Source: Alphaproteobacteria bacterium (lineage in GTDB: Bacteria > Pseudomonadota > Alphaproteobacteria > UBA9219). From it: a stretch of DNA of 23,884 nucleotides. A model generated the notes under the pieces. It had not been told where the DNA came from, made no database searches, and saw only the letters and a list, made by a program, of their open reading frames with translations. Positions 17,004 through 23,884 of the stretch are shown one piece after another; position 1 is the stretch's first letter, and every line of letters starts with the position of its first letter. A program made the position numbers and the translations under genes. The stretch covers positions 1 to 23,884 of the forward strand of contig JAQUPC010000017.1 in assembly GCA_028716765.1 (NCBI GenBank), written 5' to 3'.

Positions 17004-17786
17004 TTACCCCGTCCGCTTCACCATCAGCTTTCTGATCTCGGCGATGGCCTTGGCGGGGTTGAGATTCTTGGGGCAGGTTTTGGTGCAATTCAAAATCGTG
17101 TGGCAGCGGTAGAGCTTGAACGCGTCTTCCAGAAAATCGAGCCTTTCATCCGTGGCGTTGTCACGGCTGTCCACGATCCAGCGGTAGGCTTGCAGCAGGA
17201 CCGCGGGACCGAGATAGCGGTCGCCGTTCCACCAGTAGCTCGGGCAGCTTGCGGAACAGCACAGACAGAAAATGCATTCGTACAAACCGTCGAGCAGCTT
17301 GCGCTCTTCCGGCGATTGCAGGCGTTCGCCGTCGGAAGGTTGAGGCGTCTCGCTCTGCAGCCACGGCTTGATGTCCGCGTATTGCTTTACGGCGGGGTTG
17401 ATGTCGGGCACGAGGTCTTTGACGACGCTGAGGTGAGGCAGAGGGTAAATCCGCACGTCGCCGCGCACCTCGTCGATGCGCTTGGTGCAAGCGAGCGTGT
17501 TGGTGCCGTCGATGTTCATAGCGCACGAGCCGCAAATCCCCTCGCGGCAGGAACGGCGGAAGGCGAGGGTGCTGTCGATCTCGTTCTTGATGTAAATCAG
17601 CGCGTCAAGCACCATCGGCCCGCATTTGCCGGGATCGATCACATATTCATCGAGGCGCGGATTTTCGCCGTCGTCCGGCGACCAACGGTAGATTTTGAAC
17701 GTGCGCGCGTTTTTCGCGCCGTTCGCGGCGTCGATTTTCTTGCCGCGCGTGATTTTGGAATCTTTGGGGAGGAAAAATTCGACCAT
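17004..17786 (-). CDS. sdhB: Succinate dehydrogenase iron-sulfur subunit
   Basis: 260 residues. This subunit carries electrons from the flavin of SdhA to the quinone site through three clusters. Ligands are all visible: [2Fe-2S] in CREGICGSC plus a Cys 11 residues further on (NTLAC); [4Fe-4S] in [12 protein letters not shown]; and [3Fe-4S] in [17 protein letters not shown]. The ATG at 17786 ([11 protein letters not shown]) is chosen over an upstream in-frame start because it has AGAGGT upstream and matches the family. It starts 8 bases after the sdhA stop. It is the last gene of sdhCDAB and ends one base from the convergent 319-residue gene, with no visible terminator. Confidence 0.97.
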   Translation of the reverse strand: MVEFFLPKDSKITRGKKIDAANGAKNARTFKIYRWSPDDGENPRLDEYVIDPGKCGPMVLDALIYIKNEIDSTLAFRRSCREGICGSCAMNIDGTNTLACTKRIDEVRGDVRIYPLPHLSVVKDLVPDINPAVKQYADIKPWLQSETPQPSDGERLQSPEERKLLDGLYECIFCLCCSASCPSYWWNGDRYLGPAVLLQAYRWIVDSRDNATDERLDFLEDAFKLYRCHTILNCTKTCPKNLNPAKAIAEIRKLMVKRTG

Positions 17787-17794
17787 AGTGACCT

Positions 17795-19585
17795 CTAATA
17801 CACCCTTGCCACCGGGGGCATGTCCGGCGCTTCGGAAGTGAGCGGCTTTAGGCAAACCGGGCGTTCGCCGAGTTTCGTCGAGCCGTCCGGGTTCACCCAC
17901 GCCAGCGAATGTTTCAGCCAGTTTTTGTCGTCGCGGGCGGGGAAATCTTCGCGGGCGTGGGAGCCGCGGGATTCCTGGCGCCGCGCGGCGCCGTCGATTG
18001 TGGCGAGCGCCTGAGCCATCAGGTTTTCAAGTTCCAGCGTTTCCAGCAAATCCGAGTTCCAGACAAGCGAACGGTCAGTCACTTTAAGGCGTTCGCGTTT
18101 GTTCCATGTCTCGCGCAATTGTTTCTGTGCCGAGGCGAGGGAAGGGCCGTCGCGGAAAACGCCGCATCCGGTTTGCATGATGGTTTGCATTTCCTTGCGC
18201 AAGGCGGCGGAGGGAATGTCGCCGTTGGCGTGGCGCAATGTGTCGAAGCGCGAGAGCGCTTCTTCCCCGGCATCCGTCGGCAAATCGCGGTGGGGAAGGC
18301 CGGGTTTAATGGTTTCCGCCGCCCGAAGCGCCGCCGCGCGCCCGAACACGACGATCTCAAGCAGCGAGTTCGATCCCAAACGGTTCGCACCGTGCACCGA
18401 CATGCAAGCCGCCTCGCCGATCGCCATCAGGCCCGGCACGATGGCGCCCGGATCGTCTTTGGTTGGACGGATCGCCTCGCCGTAAATGTTCGCGGGGATG
18501 CCGCCCATGCTGTAGTGCGCGGTGGGAAGCACGGCGACGGGCTCTTTCGTCAGGTCGGCGTCGGCGAACAAGCGCGCCGTTTCCGTGATGCCGGGAAGGC
18601 GCTCGCGGATAATATCCGCGTCGAGATGCTCAAGATGCAGAAGAAGATAATCCTTCTTCGGGCCGCAGCCGCGGCCTTCGCGAATTTCGACGGTCATGGC
18701 GCGGCTGACGACGTCGCGGCTGGCAAGGTCTTTGGCCTGCGGGGCGTAGCGTTCCATAAAACGCTCGCCGCTGGCGTTGGTCAGATAGCCGCCTTCGCCG
18801 CGCGCGGCTTCGGTGATCAGGCCGCCGGTGTTGTAGGCGCCCGTGGGGTGGAATTGCACGAACTCCATGTCCTGCAAAGGCAACCCGGCGCGCAGCGCCA
18901 TCGCGTTGCCGTCGCCCGTGCTTGTGTGCGCGGCGGTGGTGGCGAGATAGACGCGGCCATAGCCGCCGGTCGCGATCACGGTTGTGTGCGCGCGGAAGCG
19001 GTGGATCGTGCCGTCGTCGAGATTCCAGGCCGTGACGCCGCGGCAATCGCCTTCCGCGTCCATGATCAGGTCGAGCGCGAAATACTCGTTGAAGAAATCC
19101 ACGCCGTGTTTAAGCGCCTGCTGATACAACGTGTGTAAAATGACATGGCCCGTGCGGTCGGCGGCGGCGCACGTGCGGCGCACGATGTGCTGGCCGTAAT
19201 GCGTCGTCATGCCGCCGAAGGCGCGCTGGAAAATCCGGCCTTCATTTGTGCGGCTGAACGGCACGCCGTAATGTTCGAGTTCGATGACGGCGGACGGCGC
19301 TTCGCGGCACATGTATTCGATGGCGTCCTGATCGCCGAGCCAGTCCGAGCCTTTCACGGTATCGTACATATGCCAGCGCCAGTCGTCCTCGCCCGCGTTG
19401 CCGAGCGCCGCGCCTATGCCACCCTGCGCTGCGCCGGTGTGGCTGCGAACCGCGTAGACCTTGGAGACGCACGCGACCTTGAGTCCTTTTTCCGCCATAC
19501 CGAACGCCGCGCGCAACCCCGCGCCGCCCGCGCCGATTATGACGGCGTCATAAGTATGATCGACAAATGGATACGCTTTCGGCAT
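17795..19585 (-). CDS. sdhA: Succinate dehydrogenase flavoprotein subunit
   Basis: 596 residues, the normal length. It oxidises succinate to fumarate in the TCA cycle on the cytoplasmic face of the membrane. Visible: the dinucleotide fold [10 protein letters not shown] (about 17-26); the covalent FAD attachment segment [16 protein letters not shown] with the His; substrate and catalytic regions [20 protein letters not shown] and [28 protein letters not shown]; and [20 protein letters not shown] near the FAD. It ends in a Pro-rich tail typical of alphaproteobacterial and mitochondrial SdhA. It starts 7 bases after the sdhD stop and is followed 8 bases later by sdhB. Confidence 0.98.
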   Translation of the reverse strand: MPKAYPFVDHTYDAVIIGAGGAGLRAAFGMAEKGLKVACVSKVYAVRSHTGAAQGGIGAALGNAGEDDWRWHMYDTVKGSDWLGDQDAIEYMCREAPSAVIELEHYGVPFSRTNEGRIFQRAFGGMTTHYGQHIVRRTCAAADRTGHVILHTLYQQALKHGVDFFNEYFALDLIMDAEGDCRGVTAWNLDDGTIHRFRAHTTVIATGGYGRVYLATTAAHTSTGDGNAMALRAGLPLQDMEFVQFHPTGAYNTGGLITEAARGEGGYLTNASGERFMERYAPQAKDLASRDVVSRAMTVEIREGRGCGPKKDYLLLHLEHLDADIIRERLPGITETARLFADADLTKEPVAVLPTAHYSMGGIPANIYGEAIRPTKDDPGAIVPGLMAIGEAACMSVHGANRLGSNSLLEIVVFGRAAALRAAETIKPGLPHRDLPTDAGEEALSRFDTLRHANGDIPSAALRKEMQTIMQTGCGVFRDGPSLASAQKQLRETWNKRERLKVTDRSLVWNSDLLETLELENLMAQALATIDGAARRQESRGSHAREDFPARDDKNWLKHSLAWVNPDGSTKLGERPVCLKPLTSEAPDMPPVARVY

Positions 19586-19592
19586 TGCGGTT

Positions 19593-19958
19593 TCAGTCCC
19601 CCCACATGATTTTCAGGACCGACGCGATACCGGCGAACGCCAGAATCCATGCAAAGATTTTCACAGCAAGAATGCCGCCGCGGTTCAGCTTCGGATCGTG
19701 CACGTAGTCCTGAATGATGGTAATAAGCCAACCGGCCTTGTAGAAAATCGCCACGGCAAGAAACAATATTACCATAACGCCGTTCGGTGCGGACCGGAGC
19801 CACTCCATGGGTCCGGTATAGGGGTTGCCCTTCACCACATGGACAAAGAACGTGACGAGAGCGTAAAGCGAAAGAGGAATGAACACGGCCGAGGCGATTT
19901 GGTCATAGAGCCAATGCCTTGTGACATGTTTCGATAAGCGGGGATGTTTTAAAGCCAT
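19593..19958 (-). CDS. sdhD: Succinate dehydrogenase membrane anchor subunit D
   Basis: 121 residues with three membrane helices (about 22-42, 58-80, 96-118). With SdhC it anchors SdhAB, binds quinone and normally shares a haem b. The family motif near the end of helix 2 is present as IIQDYVHDP, with the quinone-site pair D84/Y85. In E. coli the SdhD haem-ligand His71 lies 11 residues before that Asp. Here that position is Y73 (FYKAGW), so the usual axial His is missing. The start at 19958 ([11 protein letters not shown]) overlaps the sdhC stop by 10 bases, so translation is coupled. A longer upstream extension in this frame is just sdhC read in another frame. Confidence 0.94.
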   Translation of the reverse strand: MALKHPRLSKHVTRHWLYDQIASAVFIPLSLYALVTFFVHVVKGNPYTGPMEWLRSAPNGVMVILFLAVAIFYKAGWLITIIQDYVHDPKLNRGGILAVKIFAWILAFAGIASVLKIMWGD

Positions 19959-20368
19959 GGCACAAAGTCCTGTCCTAAGGCTATGATCCAAAAGGCAAAT
20001 GTCAACGCCGTAGAAATAGCCAGCATCATGTAACCGGTGAGATAGATACTTTTTAGCGAGAAGCATAAAACGGCATCCCACAGCAAATGACGGATTGTGG
20101 CACCCACATGAAAGAAATAGGCCCACGTCCAGCCGAACAAAAATATTTTTCCAATGGGCGAGAGCAAAAGGCCGGTGAATGGCTCGTACCATTCCGGAAG
20201 CCAAGCCAGACAAAAAAGCCATGCCACAAGCACGACAAGACCGCCAGTCAGGCCAACGGCCGTAATACGGTGAAAAATGGATATGCCCGAGGTCAACTGC
20301 GGGCGATAGACCTGCAGATGCGGCGACAAGGGCCGTTGAATCCGGGGTGAAGGCTTTTGGCTGGTCAT
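19949..20368 (-). CDS. sdhC: Succinate dehydrogenase cytochrome b556 subunit C
   Basis: 139 residues with three membrane helices. The signature SPHLQVYRPQLTSGISIFHR (15-34) carries the quinone-site residues equivalent to E. coli Ser27 and Arg31 (S30, R34). FFHVGATIRHLLWD holds H87, which aligns with the SdhC haem ligand His84 of E. coli, and H94 of the conserved RH pair. It is the first gene of sdhCDAB and overlaps sdhD by 10 bases. A 10-base palindrome (20380-20389) lies just upstream of the start. No strong ribosome site is seen. Confidence 0.95.
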   Translation of the reverse strand: MTSQKPSPRIQRPLSPHLQVYRPQLTSGISIFHRITAVGLTGGLVVLVAWLFCLAWLPEWYEPFTGLLLSPIGKIFLFGWTWAYFFHVGATIRHLLWDAVLCFSLKSIYLTGYMMLAISTALTFAFWIIALGQDFVPWL

Positions 20369-20379
20369 ATGGGAAACAC

Positions 20380-20389
20380 GTTCGCGAAC
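20380..20389. promoter_or_regulatory. Palindrome GTTCGCGAAC upstream of sdhC
   Basis: A perfect 10-base palindrome 11-20 bases before the sdhC start codon, where the ribosome site would be expected. It might be an operator or a chance match. It does not fit the alphaproteobacterial LexA pattern GTTC-N7-GTTC. Confidence 0.25.
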
Positions 20390-20458
20390 AAGCGGAATTG
20401 GCGCATCTTAAGCAGAGGAGAGGCCGCGCGCAATATGTTCCGGAAAAAACTTCAGACC

Positions 20459-20728
20459 CTAAACGAGAACATCGCTTTTAAGGGACATGGCCCTTGTAAT
20501 CAAAACAGCGCCGCTTGTGTAGCCGATGAATACCTGTTCGTGAAAGTCCGAGGGGAGTGTGGATGTCAGGACATCCGTCAGGCTGCCTCCTGTGGCAAGA
20601 AGGCGCAATTGATTTTGGACGCTGCTGCCGGACGCACCATACGCTTCGCTCGCAAGACGGAACGTCGAGGACGGAAGCCCGAGCCTCAAGACATTGTAGG
20701 GCAGCAATGAATCGGCCGTCGAACTCAT
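20459..20728 (-). CDS. Small hypothetical protein, 89 residues
   Basis: Not recognised. The sequence begins MSSTADSLLPYNVLRLGLPS and is Ser/Leu-rich with a hydrophobic middle and end, but has no clear membrane helix, Cys or metal motif. The start is supported by a strong GAGGGGG ribosome site 7 bases upstream. That site and the A of the ATG lie in a short hairpin (20728-20744). It is 90 bases upstream of sdhC on the same strand and 88 bases downstream of another small gene whose product also begins MSST. Short length and unknown family leave some doubt. Confidence 0.55.
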   Translation of the reverse strand: MSSTADSLLPYNVLRLGLPSSTFRLASEAYGASGSSVQNQLRLLATGGSLTDVLTSTLPSDFHEQVFIGYTSGAVLITRAMSLKSDVLV

Positions 20729-20744
20729 GAGGGATCCCCCCTCA
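20728..20744 (-). promoter_or_regulatory. Hairpin over the ribosome site and start of the 89-residue gene
   Basis: In the transcript, UGAGGG and CCCUCA form a 6-base stem with a 5-base loop. The stem includes the GAGGG ribosome site and the A of the AUG. This could keep the start closed until a ligand, protein or temperature opens it. Six pairs alone make only a modest hairpin. Confidence 0.35.
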
Positions 20745-20816
20745 ACGATTATTTTCTCCCCAAAACCGAGCGCTCTTAAAATCTGGTCTCTATAATATAT
20801 TCAAAAAACCCTGGCT

Positions 20817-20999
20817 TCACGCCGTGCGGTCGACATTTCTTCCGCGGCTGGATTCTTCCGGTTGGGGAGGCGGCGGCGGAGGCGCGCGTTCTTCCCGGGG
20901 CCTTGGCGCTTCCGTGGCTGTCGGCCTATCGTTATGGACGCGTTCAAGCTGCGTCGAAATGACGCCTTGCGAAGCGGCCGGGGTAACGGTTGAGCTCAT
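20817..20999 (-). CDS. Small proline-rich hypothetical protein, 60 residues
   Basis: Not recognised. The start at 20999 (MSSTVTPAASQGV) has AAGGTGA about 6 bases upstream; an earlier in-frame ATG at 21023 lacks a site. The C-terminal half is charged and Pro-rich, with a run of six prolines between EERA and QPEES, and looks disordered. There is no signal peptide. It is transcribed toward the 89-residue gene and divergently from dapA. Disordered composition makes coding status less certain, but start and ribosome site are good. Confidence 0.5.
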   Translation of the reverse strand: MSSTVTPAASQGVISTQLERVHNDRPTATEAPRPREERAPPPPPPQPEESSRGRNVDRTA

Positions 21000-21099
21000 G
21001 GGAATCACCTTTCTGTATTGCACATGCTAATTATGACGGAATAAACTTTCCAAAACAATAACGCCCTGGAAATCAAGTTGTTCCAAAGACGTTTATGGT

Positions 21100-21120
21100 T
21101 AATATTTATTACGAATATTA
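21100..21120. promoter_or_regulatory. AT-rich inverted repeat upstream of dapA
   Basis: TAATATT (21100-21106) and AATATTA (21114-21120) form a perfect 7-base inverted repeat with a 7-base spacer, about 100 bases before dapA, in the divergent gap with the small Pro-rich gene. It could be an operator, but AT-rich DNA yields such matches by chance. The rest of the 217-base gap (21000-21216) shows nothing further. Confidence 0.25.
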
Positions 21121-21216
21121 TCCCTCATTGCTTAGGGGACGGAAGAAGTCATAAAATTGCCTTCCCTCAAATAACAGTCCAATATGAAATTCGCCGCAAC
21201 GCCAAAGGAGGAATAA

Positions 21217-22125
21217 ATGACGACGCTGCCGATCCACGGTTCCATCACGGCCCTTATTACCCCGTTCAAAAACGGCGAGGTTGACGGCAAGGCGTTTCAG
21301 GATTTCGTGCAATGGCAGATCGTCGAAGGAACGCACGGACTTGTTCCCTGCGGCACGACGGGTGAAGCGCCGACCCTGTTCGACGAGGAAGACGGAAATG
21401 TCATTCGAATGTGCGTCGAGGTGGCGAAGGGAAAAGTGCCGGTGATCGCCGGTTGCGGCACCAACAACACGGCGCACGCCATTCATTTGACTCAGGCCGC
21501 CGAAAAGCTGGGCGCCGACGCCGCGCTGCATGTCGCGCCTTATTACAACAAGCCGACGCAGGAAGGCCTTTACCAGCATTACAAGGCTATCCACGACAGC
21601 ACGGGCCTTCCCATCATCGTCTACAACATTCCGGGGCGCAGCGTCGTCAACATGACGCCGGAAACGATGGCGCGTCTGGCGCAATTGCCGCGCATCGCCG
21701 GCGTGAAGGACGCGACGGGCGATCTTTCGCGGCCCGTGAAAACGCGCAAGCTTTGCGGGCCGGATTTTATCCAGCTTTCCGGCAACGACGAAACGGCCAT
21801 CGCGTTTCTGGCGCAGGGCGGTACGGGCTGCATTTCCGTGGTCTCGAATATTGCGCCTGCGCTGTGCGCCCGGATGCAGGACGCCTGGCGCAAGGGCGAC
21901 ATTGCCGCGGCGCAGAAGATCAACGAGCAACTGGCCCCGCTGGTCGAGGCGCTGTTCGTTGAAACGTCGCCTTCGCCGGTGAAATTCGCGGCTTCGCTGC
22001 TCGGAAAGTGCCGCAATGAACTGCGGTTGCCGATGGTGCCCGTCAGCAAGGCGACGGAAAAGCTTGTGCGGGAGGCTATGGCGGGGGCGCTGCTCGACGT
22101 TCCCCTGCACGGCGAGGCGACCTAG
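21217..22125 (+). CDS. dapA: 4-hydroxy-tetrahydrodipicolinate synthase
   Basis: A 302-residue class I aldolase that condenses pyruvate with aspartate semialdehyde, the first step of the lysine/diaminopimelate branch. Seen: GTTGE (46-50) with the Thr pair of the proton relay, the Tyr of YNIPGR (Y136) with R141, and the Schiff-base Lys K164 in GVKDATGDL. An excellent ribosome site (AAAGGAGG) lies 6 bases before the ATG. The gene is on the opposite strand to dapB and asd further right, so the pathway genes are clustered but not in one operon. A Met-rich exported protein gene follows on the same strand. Confidence 0.97.
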   Translation: MTTLPIHGSITALITPFKNGEVDGKAFQDFVQWQIVEGTHGLVPCGTTGEAPTLFDEEDGNVIRMCVEVAKGKVPVIAGCGTNNTAHAIHLTQAAEKLGADAALHVAPYYNKPTQEGLYQHYKAIHDSTGLPIIVYNIPGRSVVNMTPETMARLAQLPRIAGVKDATGDLSRPVKTRKLCGPDFIQLSGNDETAIAFLAQGGTGCISVVSNIAPALCARMQDAWRKGDIAAAQKINEQLAPLVEALFVETSPSPVKFAASLLGKCRNELRLPMVPVSKATEKLVREAMAGALLDVPLHGEAT

Positions 22126-22231
22126 AAAAAACATTCGCCCGAATCGGAAAAACCGTTACACAAGTAAGAGTCGCATTTTTCCGGAAGCGGGTTATGCTTT
22201 TCCGGTCGACACAACCGTAAGGGAGAGAACG

Positions 22232-22726
22232 ATGCAGAAGTCTTTGCGAGTTATCATAGGGGCCGCCGCGCTCGGCGCCTGTCTGTTTCTGGCGCCTGAG
22301 GCACATGCCAAACAAGCCGCGAATCCGATAGCCGGACACGGCGTAGGCGTGCCCGACCAGGCGTGCGTGGCGAAACACGATGCGGATATAAAAAAATGCG
22401 GCAAGAAAAAGAAATGCGTGGCCAAGCATAAAAAGCTGAAGAAACAGTGCCCAATGATTTATATGCCAACGCAAGCGCCGCACATGATGCCCGGACATCC
22501 GGTGCCGATGCCGGGACAGCCTATGGCGAGGCCTATGCCGCCTCATATGATGCCGGGCCAGCCCATGCCGCAGCACATGATGCCGGGTCAGCCGATGCAA
22601 AGGCCGATGCCGATGATGGCGCCGAATTCGGAAGTTCTGGAAAGATCGGTGCCGCAGCCCACCGGTAAAGACACGGGCGTCAAGACGCTGCCGGATAACA
22701 CTTACATGCCGTCGTGGATGAAATGA
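22232..22726 (+). CDS. Exported Met/His/Pro-rich, four-Cys protein (possible metal binder)
   Basis: 164 residues. The signal peptide is clear: MQKSLRVI, hydrophobic AALGACLFLAP, cleavage at AHA/KQ. C17 in LGAC could instead be a weak lipobox. The mature N-terminus holds four Cys (C45, C56, C62, C73) in a Lys-rich segment (KKCGKKKKCVAKHKKLKKQC). Then comes a Met/Pro/His-rich region (75-130) with the repeated unit HMMPGQP at 84, 105 and 115. Met-rich and His-rich stretches in exported proteins often bind copper, so a role in copper or other metal handling is a reasonable guess but unproven. The ribosome site is good (AAGGGAGAG). A strong terminator follows. No copper genes are adjacent. It lies 106 bases after dapA and may have its own promoter. 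Confidence 0.85.
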   Translation: MQKSLRVIIGAAALGACLFLAPEAHAKQAANPIAGHGVGVPDQACVAKHDADIKKCGKKKKCVAKHKKLKKQCPMIYMPTQAPHMMPGHPVPMPGQPMARPMPPHMMPGQPMPQHMMPGQPMQRPMPMMAPNSEVLERSVPQPTGKDTGVKTLPDNTYMPSWMK

Positions 22727-22747
22727 TCTGAACCCGGCATTTCAATC

Positions 22748-22781
22748 AAACACCCGGAGGGCAACCTTCGGGTGTTTTTTT
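22748..22781 (+). terminator. Intrinsic terminator after the Met-rich gene
   Basis: AAACACCCGGAGG (22748-22760) and CCTTCGGGTGTTT (22765-22777) form a stem of about 13 pairs with one G-T pair and a GCAA loop, followed by a T-run to 22781. It closes the plus-strand unit; dapB converges on it from the other side. Confidence 0.88.
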
Positions 22782-22788
22782 GTGCTCG

Positions 22789-23520
22789 TTACCCAACCCC
22801 TAACACATCATCCATGCCGTAAAGGCCCGGTGTTTTGCCGTGGAGCCAGACGGCGGCTTGCACCGCGCCGCGCGCGAAGACGCCGCGGTCGGTGACGCTG
22901 TGCTTGAGCGTGATGATCTCGCCCTGCCCGGAGAACTGGACCTCGTGCTCGCCGACGATGAACCCGGCGCGGATAGCGGCATATTGAGGCTCGTGCTTGC
23001 CGCCGTTGCCTTCCACCACATACTCGCCGAGCGTTTTCGCCGTGCCGGACGGCGCGTCCTTTTTCATGCGGTGATGCTGGTCGAGGATCGATACGTCGTA
23101 GTCCTGATCGCGCAAGAGGTGCGCCGCCATTTTTGCAAGCTGCTTCATCACGACGAGCGAGAGGCTGGTGTTGGTTGTGTATAGCACCGGGACTTTTTGC
23201 GCCGCTTCTTTAAGCGCCGCTTTGGCAGCGTCATCGAGGCCCGTCGTGCCGGACATAAAGGCTTTGCCGTGTGTGGCGGCGAGTTTTGCAAATCCGGCCG
23301 TGGCGCTTGGGGCCGAAAAATCGACGATCACGTCGCACGAGGGGAACAGCTCTTCCGCACGCTCGGTGACGATGAGTTTGCCGTATTGCGCTTTCAGTTC
23401 GGGCGTGATCGCGCGATCGACGCCGCCGACAAGTGCGGCTTCGGCGTGTTGTTGGGTGGCGAGGGCGATGGCTTGCCCCATCCGGCCTGCGAAACCTGCG
23501 ATGCCTATGCGGATTGTCAT
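22789..23520 (-). CDS. dapB: 4-hydroxy-tetrahydrodipicolinate reductase
   Basis: A 243-residue NAD(P)H-dependent reductase, the second step after DapA in lysine/diaminopimelate synthesis. Seen: the nucleotide-binding GIAGFAGRMGQ at the N-terminus, FMSGTTGLDD, and the catalytic/substrate motif DQHHRMKKDAPSGTA with the His pair and Lys. The start at 23520 (MTIRIGIAG) is chosen over an in-frame ATG at 23535 because GGGGGAT lies about 6 bases upstream and the length then fits the family. It follows asd on the same strand after a gap of 112 bases that holds a strong hairpin. Confidence 0.97.
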   Translation of the reverse strand: MTIRIGIAGFAGRMGQAIALATQQHAEAALVGGVDRAITPELKAQYGKLIVTERAEELFPSCDVIVDFSAPSATAGFAKLAATHGKAFMSGTTGLDDAAKAALKEAAQKVPVLYTTNTSLSLVVMKQLAKMAAHLLRDQDYDVSILDQHHRMKKDAPSGTAKTLGEYVVEGNGGKHEPQYAAIRAGFIVGEHEVQFSGQGEIITLKHSVTDRGVFARGAVQAAVWLHGKTPGLYGMDDVLGVG

Positions 23521-23557
23521 GTGATCCCCCGTCATTTGATTTTATGCTCTAAAACAA

Positions 23558-23599
23558 CCGTTAGCGTCATTCCGGCGAAAGCCGGAGTGACGCTAACGG
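23558..23599. repeat. Strong 19-base-stem hairpin, REP-like, between asd and dapB
   Basis: CCGTTAGCGTCATTCCGGC (23558-23576), loop GAAA, and the matching arm 23581-23599 with one mismatch. The core TCATTCCGGCGAAAGCCGG is a common dispersed-repeat type. CTAACGGAA just beyond recurs at 11620-11628 beside the doublet there. In the asd-to-dapB transcript it would fold just downstream of the asd stop, followed by TTGTTTTA, so it may reduce read-through into dapB or protect the asd 3' end. Confidence 0.7.
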
Positions 23600-23632
23600 A
23601 AAGATTTGTGCCAATAAGCGCGTATTTTTGTA

Positions 23633-23884
23633 TCAGCCTAAATAATCCTTCGCCAGAAGCTCCGCGATTTGCACGGCGTTAAGTGCCGCGCCCTTGCGGA
23701 GATTGTCGCTGACCACCCACAGGTTGAGGCCGTTTTCGACCGAAATGTCCTCGCGGATGCGGCTGACGAAAACGGCGTCCTCGCCGGAGCATTCGATCGG
23801 CGTGACGAAGCCGTCTTCGTGCTTGTGGTCGATCACGGTCACGCCCGGCGCTTTCTTTAGCGCGGCGCGCGCTTCGGCGGCGCC
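23633..23884 (-). CDS. asd: Aspartate-semialdehyde dehydrogenase, C-terminal part (5' end outside window)
   Basis: The last 83 codons, open to the right edge, starting GAAEARAALKKAPG in this window. The C-terminal family signature is clear: VFVSRIREDISVENGLNLW followed by VVSDNLRKGAALNAVQIAE. The enzyme reduces aspartyl phosphate to aspartate semialdehyde, the substrate of DapA. The catalytic Cys lies upstream, outside the window. It is transcribed toward dapB, so asd, dapB and the nearby dapA form a lysine/DAP cluster. Confidence 0.93.
   Translation of the reverse strand, partial: GAAEARAALKKAPGVTVIDHKHEDGFVTPIECSGEDAVFVSRIREDISVENGLNLWVVSDNLRKGAALNAVQIAELLAKDYLG

Noticed and set aside
17909..19138. 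Plus-strand open frame of 409 codons opposite sdhA
   Set aside because: A shadow of sdhA codon usage; Ala/Arg/Gly/Val-rich with no motif.
19959..20222. N-terminal extension of sdhD to a 209-residue product
   Set aside because: The extra part is sdhC read in another frame; the start at 19958 gives the normal SdhD length and N-terminus.
20380..20389. LexA operator before sdhC
   Set aside because: GTTCGCGAAC is a palindrome but does not match the alphaproteobacterial LexA direct repeat GTTC-N7-GTTC.
21118..22134. Minus-strand open frame of 338 codons opposite dapA
   Set aside because: Arg/His-rich shadow of dapA; all DapA catalytic residues are on the plus strand.

Overview
The window reads as ordinary chromosome of an alphaproteobacterium, probably free-living and motile. 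I infer this from the style of the MaeB, SDH and DapA/DapB proteins, from a full CtrA-type box (TTAA-N7-TTAAC) in front of a sensor kinase, and from the chemoreceptor genes. GC is moderately high by eye (not computed). It falls in the two AT-richer unknown genes (9331-9741 and 16043-17002). I see no rRNA, tRNA, CRISPR array, transposase, integrase or phage gene. Coding density is high and no gene-free gap exceeds about 240 bases.

Layout, left to right. (1) 1-3202, minus strand: a 7TM hybrid sensor histidine kinase followed by a receiver-domain response regulator that runs off the left edge. A G-run cluster lies at their junction and a CtrA-like box lies upstream. (2) 3372-9741: malic enzyme MaeB (+), a polytopic GT-C-like membrane protein (-), formate-THF ligase (+) and a small unknown gene (-). 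Two pairs in this block overlap tail to tail. (3) 9924-12295: a DipZ-type CcdA/thioredoxin fusion (+) and an exported TPR protein (+) whose signal peptide is partly encoded by a repeat. Two inverted-doublet repeat elements flank the TPR gene. (4) 12535-14810, minus strand: a secreted single-Cache protein and a methyl-accepting chemotaxis protein in one operon. (5) 15029-17002: glutamyl-Q tRNA(Asp) synthetase and a 319-residue protein I do not recognise. (6) 17004-20368, minus strand: the sdhC-sdhD-sdhA-sdhB operon (complex II), preceded by two small unknown genes. (7) 21217-23884: dapA (+), a Met/His/Cys-rich exported protein (+) with a strong terminator, then dapB and the 3' end of asd (both -).

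Together the genes cover central carbon metabolism (malate decarboxylation, succinate oxidation), one-carbon folate metabolism, lysine/diaminopimelate synthesis (asd, dapA, dapB), periplasmic thiol chemistry and two sensory modules. I found no clearly new multi-gene system. The best leads are the Cache-MCP pair, a SdhD lacking the usual haem-ligand histidine, the Met-rich Cys4 exported protein, the repeat-derived signal peptide, the CtrA box, the G-run cluster and the small unknown genes upstream of sdhC.
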